Assembly: GCA_039602395.1 (NCBI GenBank) | Contig: JBCNJP010000019.1 | Span: forward strand, 1,074,265-1,138,264 | Direction of reading: 5' to 3' | DNA from: Deinandra increscens subsp. villosa | Lineage: Eukaryota; Streptophyta; Magnoliopsida; Asterales; Asteraceae | DNA length: 64,000 nucleotides | In this document: positions 57,062 through 64,000 of the stretch, piece by piece | Layout: every line of letters begins with the position of its first letter | Position numbering within the stretch: the stretch's first letter is position 1 | Program-made: the position numbers and the translations under genes | Notes under the pieces: model-generated | Seen by the model: the letters and a program-made list of their open reading frames with translations, nothing else | Told to the model about the DNA's origin: nothing | The model's database searches: none

Positions 57062-58129
57062 GGGAAAATGACGAGAATAGTCATTTTTGACTTTGAAAAT
57101 CAAATTTTAACCCCCTAAATTTAGCCTTCACCAAAATGACCAACAATTTAGCCTTTACCTAAACGACCAAATTTAGGCTTGTACACTCTAAGCCTTAGCC
57201 AGTGGCGGACCTGGCACAAGCCTAGGGGTTCGCCCGACACAAGCCTAGTGGCGGACTTGGCACAAGCCTAGGGGTTCGCCCGACACCCATGAATTTTTTT
57301 GGCGCTGTAGTATTTTTAGTATTTTTTCGATTTTTATGAACCGAACACCAAGATATTTGGTGACCGAACCCCATGAAAAAAGATTCTGGATTCGCCACTG
57401 GCCTTAGCCTTGTTCACTCCAAGCATATCAGGTGTGGACCCATCTTAAAGAAATGACACATCATCATATTCTTCAATTTAAATCTTCATTTTCACTCTCT
57501 CTCTCTTCACCTAAACCCAATACCAACAAAGAAATCCGGCGACCCTTTAACTCAACATTCCGGACAATATACTCAACGATAAATCACGTACGACCCGTCT
57601 ACGAACTCCTCTCGATCATACGAACACAATGAGATTAGCCTTAACCACCGACACGAAAACCCGAAAATGCTCCGGGTTAATTGTATGAGGCGAGTATATG
57701 TGATATTGTTCCGGGTAAAGTGTTGTTTCCGAGTTAAGTATACTATTTCTGGGTATATTATTTAGTTTTCAAAATTTTCATTTTGTACTTTATCTTCTTC
57801 TTTCCTTCTCTATTTCTTGCTGTCTTCATGATTTATCGTTGAGTATATTGGCAGGAATGTTGAGTTAAAGGGTCGCCGGATTTCTTTGTTGGTTTTGGGT
57901 TTAGGTGAAGAAAGAGAGAGTGAAAAATGCAGACAAATTTAAATTGAAATGAATTTATTTATTGTGTTTAGGCTTGGAGTGAACAAGGCTAAGGCTTGGA
58001 GTATACAAACCTAAATTTGATCATTTCGGTGAAGGCTAAATTTAAGATTGGTCATTTTGGTGAAGACTAAATTTAGAGGGTTAAAATTTAATTTTCAAAG
58101 TAAAAAATGGTCATTCTAGCCATTTTCCC
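57062..58129. mobile_element. long fold-back (MULE-like) element with 8-9 bp TSD
   Basis: GGGAAAATGAC...AAATTTAGCC at the left is repeated inverted as GGCTAAATTT...CATTTTCCC at the right. The arms are roughly 300 bases or more once a nested MITE is removed, and pair almost base for base, including a stretch with AAATCCGGCGACCCTTTAAC. TTAAAATG precedes and follows the element (57054-57061 and 58130-58137), with one further G shared. End sequence and TSD size fit Mutator-like fold-back elements. Confidence 0.85.
57200..57400. mobile_element. hAT-like MITE nested in the fold-back arm, perfect 8-bp TSD
   Basis: Ends CAGTGGCGGACC and GGATTCGCCACTG. GCCTTAGC flanks both sides (57192-57199 and 57401-57408). 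The left terminal ~48 bp are tandemly duplicated (AGTGGCGGAC(C/T)TGGCACAAGC twice). Same end type as the elements at 3816 and 5030. Confidence 0.9.
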
Positions 58130-58137
58130 TTAAAATG

Positions 58138-58611
58138 GTAGGGCTGATCATGAAACAATTAGAAAAACAATCAAATAAGATATAGCTAAACTTTTTTAAC
58201 CTTGATTGAACCTTGACTTTTTATTTCTCACTTTTATCTGTTTTTTATGTTTGAATGTAAACCTATAATCATTTTTAAAGGTTATGTATAAACTCTATTT
58301 AGAATATTATAGATATCATATAATAATAAGTAGATATATACAGATCTTGAGTGGGAAAAAATAACCATTAAAATGAATTAAATACTAATAGTATATTTTA
58401 TCCAAAAGATTTACTACACTTAAAACATTAAATCTAATTCATCCATAATATCTATTCTAAAAAACCCAACTAAAACTCATATTATTAAAAAAAATTAAAA
58501 AATAAAAAATTTGTCACGTATTCATCTTCTTTCCCTTATCAACCAACAAGCAAACTCTAGTCATACCTACAACTCCGGCGGCACCTACAAGTCTACAACT
58601 CAGACCACACC
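58138..58611. other. intergenic, no gene seen
   Basis: AT-rich, no supported ORF. Confidence 0.4.
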
Positions 58612-58910
58612 CACTACTGGAAAGCTAGACATTTCGAGACCGCAACTCTTGTCGGAAAACAGTCCCAAATGACTGCTTATGATTTAATTGCGACTAAAAG
58701 CACGGTCACAAAAAACTTTGTAGCTAAATCCGTTTTGCGACCACAATACGACCGACCGGTATTTTTACGACAGAAGAAACAACCGCAAATTTGTCACGGT
58801 TTGCGACGATCAAAATTTGCGACTAAATTGCAACTACAATTTTGCAACAATATTGCGAGCGTTGTTTTGTGACCATATTGCGTCTATGGATTTGCGACCA
58901 TTTTGACTAA
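58612..58910 (+). mobile_element. possible left end of a third CACTA family
   Basis: CACTACTGGAAAGC at 58612 is followed by many TTGCGAC(C/T)A/TGCGACTAA motifs to about 58910, like CACTA subterminal arrays. No right end seen. Confidence 0.45.
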
Positions 58911-59672
58911 TTGGTGGGTGATTCATGCGTGTACCTTTTCTAGAATGTGTTGTACATGTGTGCGATGATATTACTCGCGAGCCATAGCCGGTCTATGAGC
59001 CACTTTATTATCTGATTAGTGTTTTAATCATTTGAAGTGATGATTGATTTTTTTGGGCCTCAGATCTGTGAAGGACGATGGCCCTCACATGTCACATTGT
59101 TCATCATATTCTCTTTGGGTTGATTAGTCTAAGTGGCCGCTGTGTTTATCGATTCACGTGTACTCATGGTTGTATTTCATTTATCTCTCTTAGCCATTTA
59201 CTGTCGGCTGTGGATTTATGTTGAGGCTATGATGATTTGTTTGATTTTCCTATGTTCTTGGCAGTGAGTTATGGTGAGCAGGACGCGTGAGACTTACGTT
59301 TATCGCAGCCCTCAACATGGGTCTTGCAATTTGTTTAATGATGTATAACTGACAATGACAAATATTTTGAGTTACCTTTCTTTTGGTAATGTGATATTCA
59401 TTTGCTTTGTTAAAAACGTTAAATGGTTGTGATGATCCCACTATAATTAAGAAGGGTTGTAGTATTTGTGTAACACTATTGGGAGATCTAACATTATAAA
59501 GTATTGATTGACAAAGTTTTACATTGTTTTTTGTTTATTAAAGATATATTTTCCTTTTGTCCTTACACATGTAAAATCAGAAGGATCTAACCATTGTCTA
59601 CCCATTTTCCTACTAACTTAATTACATTATTATTTCGTGAATTAATTATTCATAAAAATATACAATTTCTAA
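58911..59672. other. intergenic, no gene seen
   Basis: No supported coding sequence. Confidence 0.35.
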
Positions 59673-60024
59673 GCCTACCCGTAATGGGGCGCCATCACCA
59701 AATTTTTTTTAACATGGAGCCCCTTATAGCGCCCCACACCACTACGCAGGGGCTCCATGTTAGCAAATTTGTTCTCCGGCGTTATTAACATCACGCCCCT
59801 CCCACTCATTCTTCATTGGTTGATTTTTTTCATTCTTTTTTTTTATTGGATACATTTATTGTTTGGTTTTTTAAAAATAATATATATAATATAATTGGGT
59901 AATAATTAGAGGGGCGTTATGAGGGGTTACCACTACACCACTTTTTCCATGGAGCCCCTCTTGATGACGTGTACGCCACATGGCGCGTAACGCCCACACG
60001 GGGCTCCATCCACTACGGATAGCC
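59673..60024. mobile_element. Tourist-like MITE with TAA TSD
   Basis: Ends GCCTACCCGTAATGG and (reverse) GGCTATCCGTAGTGG with TAA on each side (59670-59672 and 60025-60027). The interior repeats GGGGCTCCAT and CACTACGCAGGGG, related to the element at 21064. Confidence 0.75.
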
Positions 60025-60027
60025 TAA

Positions 60028-61292
60028 GACTATTTACAATTTCAAAATATTCATAATTCCGAAACACAAGGTCTTGATGATAATCAACTTTCCTATCAAT
60101 TTCCTACACTTCTTGAATTATTTCAAGACTTAGCGATCATTTCAATTTTTGAGCTTTCACCATACCAAATTATAGACTTACATAGATCCGAAAGCTCTTC
60201 ATTTAGATTTACACTTCAACTTTTGAACTTTCACCATACCAAATTATAGACTTTCATAGATCCGAAAGCTCTTCATTCATATTTACACTTGATCGCCCCA
60301 CAACGCGGGCAGGTTATAGCCTTTTTAACTATACAGTTTGTGGTATTTGTAGAGAAATATTGCCTTGTGCTTGAAGTTTGTTAAAACGGTGCCACTGTTA
60401 GCGAAAATGGAGTCAACCTTAATGAAACTAATCCAACAGATCATTAGCTGTTTATTGACATGCAACTAACCTAAAGTCCTAAATAGTAGATATTAGGGCA
60501 AGAACAGAAACGGACATAAATCTCAACTACATCAACAAAGAGAGAACCACAAAAAAGCAAAAAGAAAAAACAAACAAAACAACAACCACACGACATGCAA
60601 GAACAACTTACAAGTGACTCGCAATCGACGCAACACAAAGTGAAGAGCAGCAACGTACAAATCCAATACTGCAAACGGGGAAAAAACCAATGAACACAGA
60701 ATTGAGAGAATCGAAAGGGGAGGAAGCAAAATTAACATTTGCGGCTATACAACAACGCAGAGAAGAAATAATATAGTACAGCCGACTGAACTGGCGCCAA
60801 AAGAAACAAAGAGAAGGAAAATTAAAGTATATATAAGAAACATAAGCAAATCGCTGTAGAAAAATAAAGAAATTAACCCACATGTCCCACGAACATCAGT
60901 TACACCTTCAACATGTAAAAAAAGAAAAGGCGAAAACCAAAAAAATCGAAAATGAAAGTGATTTGAAACTTAGACCTTGACGTTAACAGCTGACCACCAA
61001 CCACCTCCACACACCAACATTTCATACAAAAAACAAGAGAACAACAAATATAACCTATAATACAAATGTAAGAAAATAAAAAAAAAATTAACAACAATTT
61101 AACACGTGGCCACCTGGACACGTGGCATGCCTTCGTTGGGTAAAACGAAGCACAATAAAATACCACACAGTTGCCTAATTGCTTTTGTTAATATATATAA
61201 TTAATATGAGAGAGACTGAAAAACTTTTAGTGAAAATTATTGTGAAAGTATTATGTGATATTAAAGCTTTTTGTTTATTGTATAGTAGACTA
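60028..61292. other. unassigned, A-rich on the plus strand
   Basis: 60130-60300 contains a ~75-bp direct duplication (CTTTCACCATACCAAATTAT...GATCCGAAAGCTCTTCATT). Minus-strand open stretches at 60470-61166 are Phe/Leu/Cys-rich and arise from A-rich DNA; no family match. Confidence 0.45.
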
Positions 61293-61295
61293 TTA

Positions 61296-61970
61296 GGGTG
61301 GGGGGTATGTCTCGGCATACCCCCTTGGCAACTCTCGGCAACCATAGGCATGTTAAAGGCGACCGTACCCCCCACCCCCCCCCCCATGCGGCATCACTTT
61401 TTTCGGCAACCTCCAAACCCAATTTCGACGAAAACTTGCCGAAGAAACATCCAAAAAAACTAGCCGTTTTCGGCCGTTACCTTCCATCCAATGGCTAGTT
61501 TTTAATTTTTTTTTTTAAATTCATCCACAACCCTATAAAAACCCAATAACACTCCAATAATTTTACACCTCTCCTCCTTTTTCTCCACAAAACTAAAAAA
61601 AAGGATATGGGTGGCAATGTAATTTTTAAATGGTGGTTGTTTTTTTATTTCTAGGAAATGGTAATTTTTTACTTTTAGGACTTTGGTATTTTTTATTTTT
61701 AGGATTTGGTAATTTTTTTATTTTTAGGAAATGGTAATTTTTTATTTTTAGGACTTTATAACTTTTTTTAATTTAATGAATTTTTATGTTTTTATTTTAT
61801 AATGAATGTTAGTGTAAAAATAAAAATAAAAAAGTTTGCCTAAACATTTAGGCAACCATACCCACCTCCAAAACATCATTTAGGCATATTTTTTCTCTCT
61901 CCAGTTAGCACAACATGATTGGTTGGTTATATGATTCAAATGATTGGTTTAGGCAACCATACCCCCACCC
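61296..61970. mobile_element. deleted Harbinger element, related to 8583-10494
   Basis: Ends GGGTGGGGGGTATG and CATACCCCCACCC with TTA on each side (61293-61295 and 61971-61973). The left subterminal GTATGTCTCGGCATACCCCC matches the right end of the larger element inverted, and GGTTTAGGCAACCATACCC matches its left end. It is therefore in opposite orientation. The transposase gene is deleted. Confidence 0.88.
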
Positions 61971-61973
61971 TTA

Positions 61974-62891
61974 TAAATTAAATTTAGATAATAGTACTTT
62001 AGTTGCTTTGCTATGAACGAGACTATAAAATTTTATATGAAAAAACCTTATATATATAATTATATATGAATAAAAGAAAATGATAAGATGACAAATAGAA
62101 GAAAACAAGTGGGTTGACCCGCGCGCTGCCGCGGAGCCGAACCATTTAAAAAAGTCGGGGAGTCCGACCGTTTTAGAAACCAATTACAAAGAGGTTATGA
62201 TTTGGCTATATATTATTTACTTTCAAGGCCTCCTTTAAAAATCTACCATGCTAGTCAGTTTACTTGAAGGATCTTGCTTCTCTGAATGTGAATATTTTGA
62301 GCATAAGTAACCTAGGATTTATAATCAGTCTATGTAGCTAGAAATCGAATATGTAGATCATCATATACAAACCTTAAGTAATACACAACACAAATCAATT
62401 TCCATGATCACTTTCACTATGAGCACATCATTAAAAAACAAAACATCAATTTTTTTTACATGAGGTCATAAAGAATAATGGAACTACAGGAAAAGGAACA
62501 GAAGAGCAAGAAAGATAAACACATACCAACATAGATTAAAGAGGAATAGCCACACATACTTGCAAGGAAAAAAAGGACAAAAATCAATACCATGTTAACC
62601 AAAAGATTACAACATATACAGTGAGTAACAACCCGATAAACCACTTCAATTATGATGAAACATGAATCTAATCTAGATGCCCAAGATTTCCTAAACAAAA
62701 AGACGAACAATAAAGTTAGAACCTAACTGGGTTCTCCTCCAAATGAGCACAAATTAACACCCAAATTTCGGACGGTTCTAATGATGTGCAGACACATCAA
62801 AACTTAACTTAATATTGAATCTTAGAAGCGCAAAAATGTTAATATTTTTGCTTTTAAGCTGGAAAAATCCATCTTCTTAAGCTTATGTATA

Positions 62892-62924
<33 letters not shown>

Positions 62925-64000
62925 ATATGTGTGTGTGTGTGGGTGTGTGTGTGTGTGTTTTGGATATGGTAATAAGAGGACAAACTTATATCATTGTCTT
63001 CTTCTTCTTAAGAGATATGCGATGGTTATTCGGCTTCCATCGGAGTGAGGAGTCATACAACACATCTCATTTTGTCCATTTCAATCTGTAGAAGTGAAAC
63101 AAAGACAGAAGTTAACTCGGGCATGTCAATTAAAATATGTTAATTAAAGAATATGCAAGTCTCAATATAACCTTATTAGCCTGCCTCACTAACTTGTAAG
63201 TAGGTAATTTGTCTTCTCCCCAACACTAAGGTTTTTACCCTGCATCAAAACTTTTAATGCCAAACAAAGTTTCGACCCGTGATAGCAAATAAAAAGTCAT
63301 ATACCACCTTCAGGCAGATAATCATCACTTTTTTGTAATAATATGTTCAAGCACACCTACAACTCAACAACATGAACACCAATCAAACAAATAACTGTTT
63401 AGACTTTCGGTTGATGTTTCATGTCGATATGTATCATGGTAGGTGTTTAGAGTTTAGCAATTGCCTAACATTTAATTAAACCCAAAACAACAAAATTAAA
63501 AGAAATATGGTTCTTAAAATTAAGTGTACTGAGCATAACTTATTTAATATATTAATTTCTATAAAAGGGGCCGTTCTAATTAGGTAAATTAATTTTAATC
63601 TTTCTTGTAGTTCTGATGCTTTATTTGTGATGGTATGTCAACTTTTTAATTTTGTAATATATTCCCCTTCCCCATTATTGCTTAATTTAGCTTTGCATAT
63701 TTGTTGCATACTGTCCATTGATAAGTGTAGGATGAATTCTGCATACTGTCCACCATGTTTTACATTTTAAGTTATATGAACCACACTTCTATATTCTTTC
63801 TTTGCAAGGTTAATATATTTTCCCTACTAACATCCAATTAGTTTCAGGTACCACATTTACCAACTAAACAAAAATATAGCAATAATACCATGCATTCTGG
63901 CCTTTCTTTCTCCAAAATCATGGAATTGTGTTCTATTGTAATAAATATGTTTTGCATTTTGAGCCAAGTTTATCACTAAAAATAATGCATGTTATGACCC
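61974..64000. other. distal intergenic region
   Basis: 62098-62150 has CGCGCGCTGCCGCGG beside AAGTGGG, a possible decayed Helitron hairpin end. 62888-62960 is a (TA)n(GT)n microsatellite. No gene was recognised to the end of the window. Confidence 0.45.

Noticed and set aside
58669..58872. Small Arg/Lys-rich protein
   Set aside because: The frame crosses repeated TTGCGAC motifs typical of a transposon subterminal array.
60470..61166. Overlapping minus-strand ORFs rich in Phe, Leu and Cys
   Set aside because: A-rich DNA read in reverse gives such strings; several frames are open equally and none matches a family.

Overview
The window is AT-rich plant nuclear DNA: eudicot-type AP2/ERF and F-box genes sit far apart in a dense, nested layer of transposable elements. 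The MITE types (ends resembling GGGTTAGGTTCAAATGAGAAC embedded in TA repeats, CAGGGGCGGA-type hAT ends) and the F-box/ERF style suggest Asteraceae. That assignment rests on recall only. No operons, CRISPR arrays, organelle inserts or rRNA were seen.

Layout. 1-2.1 kb: 3' part of a broken Ty1/copia element. 3.8-11 kb: an hAT-like MITE with a perfect 8-bp target-site duplication (TSD), an hAT-like element carrying two tRNA-like segments, and a decayed L1-type LINE on the minus strand. The LINE is interrupted by a MITE and by a complete PIF/Harbinger element with an intact-looking transposase. 11.5-13.9 kb: an hAT remnant and a Harbinger-type Myb/SANT ORF1 relic. 14.6-17.5 kb: a SINE, two MITEs with perfect TSDs, a dead MULE transposase and a possible Helitron end. 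20 kb: an ERF/DREB gene. 21-30 kb: Tourist-like and TA-embedded MITEs, and the 3' end of a non-LTR retrotransposon with a C-terminal restriction-like endonuclease and a poly(A) tail. 30.4-39.9 kb: a Helitron-like terminus, an RPA-like relic, and a 5.2-kb CACTA element carrying exons of a bHLH gene. 39.9-54.6 kb: a ~0.7-kb repeat (copy A), F-box gene 1, a CACTA end remnant, a young SINE, F-box gene 2 cut off by a second CACTA element with an intact-looking TNP2 transposase, and repeat copy B. 56.3 kb: a shorter ERF paralogue. 57-62 kb: a long fold-back element with a nested hAT MITE, a Tourist-like MITE, and a deleted, inverted relative of the Harbinger element.

Likely expressed host genes are few: two ERF genes and F-box gene 1 (F-box 2 is truncated). 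The rest is a record of transposition. Possible functional links: the CACTA at 46.6-53.9 kb encodes TNP2 and shares ends with the gene-carrying CACTA at 32.4-37.6 kb; the Harbinger at 8.6-10.5 kb encodes a transposase whose ends match the small element at 61.3-62.0 kb.
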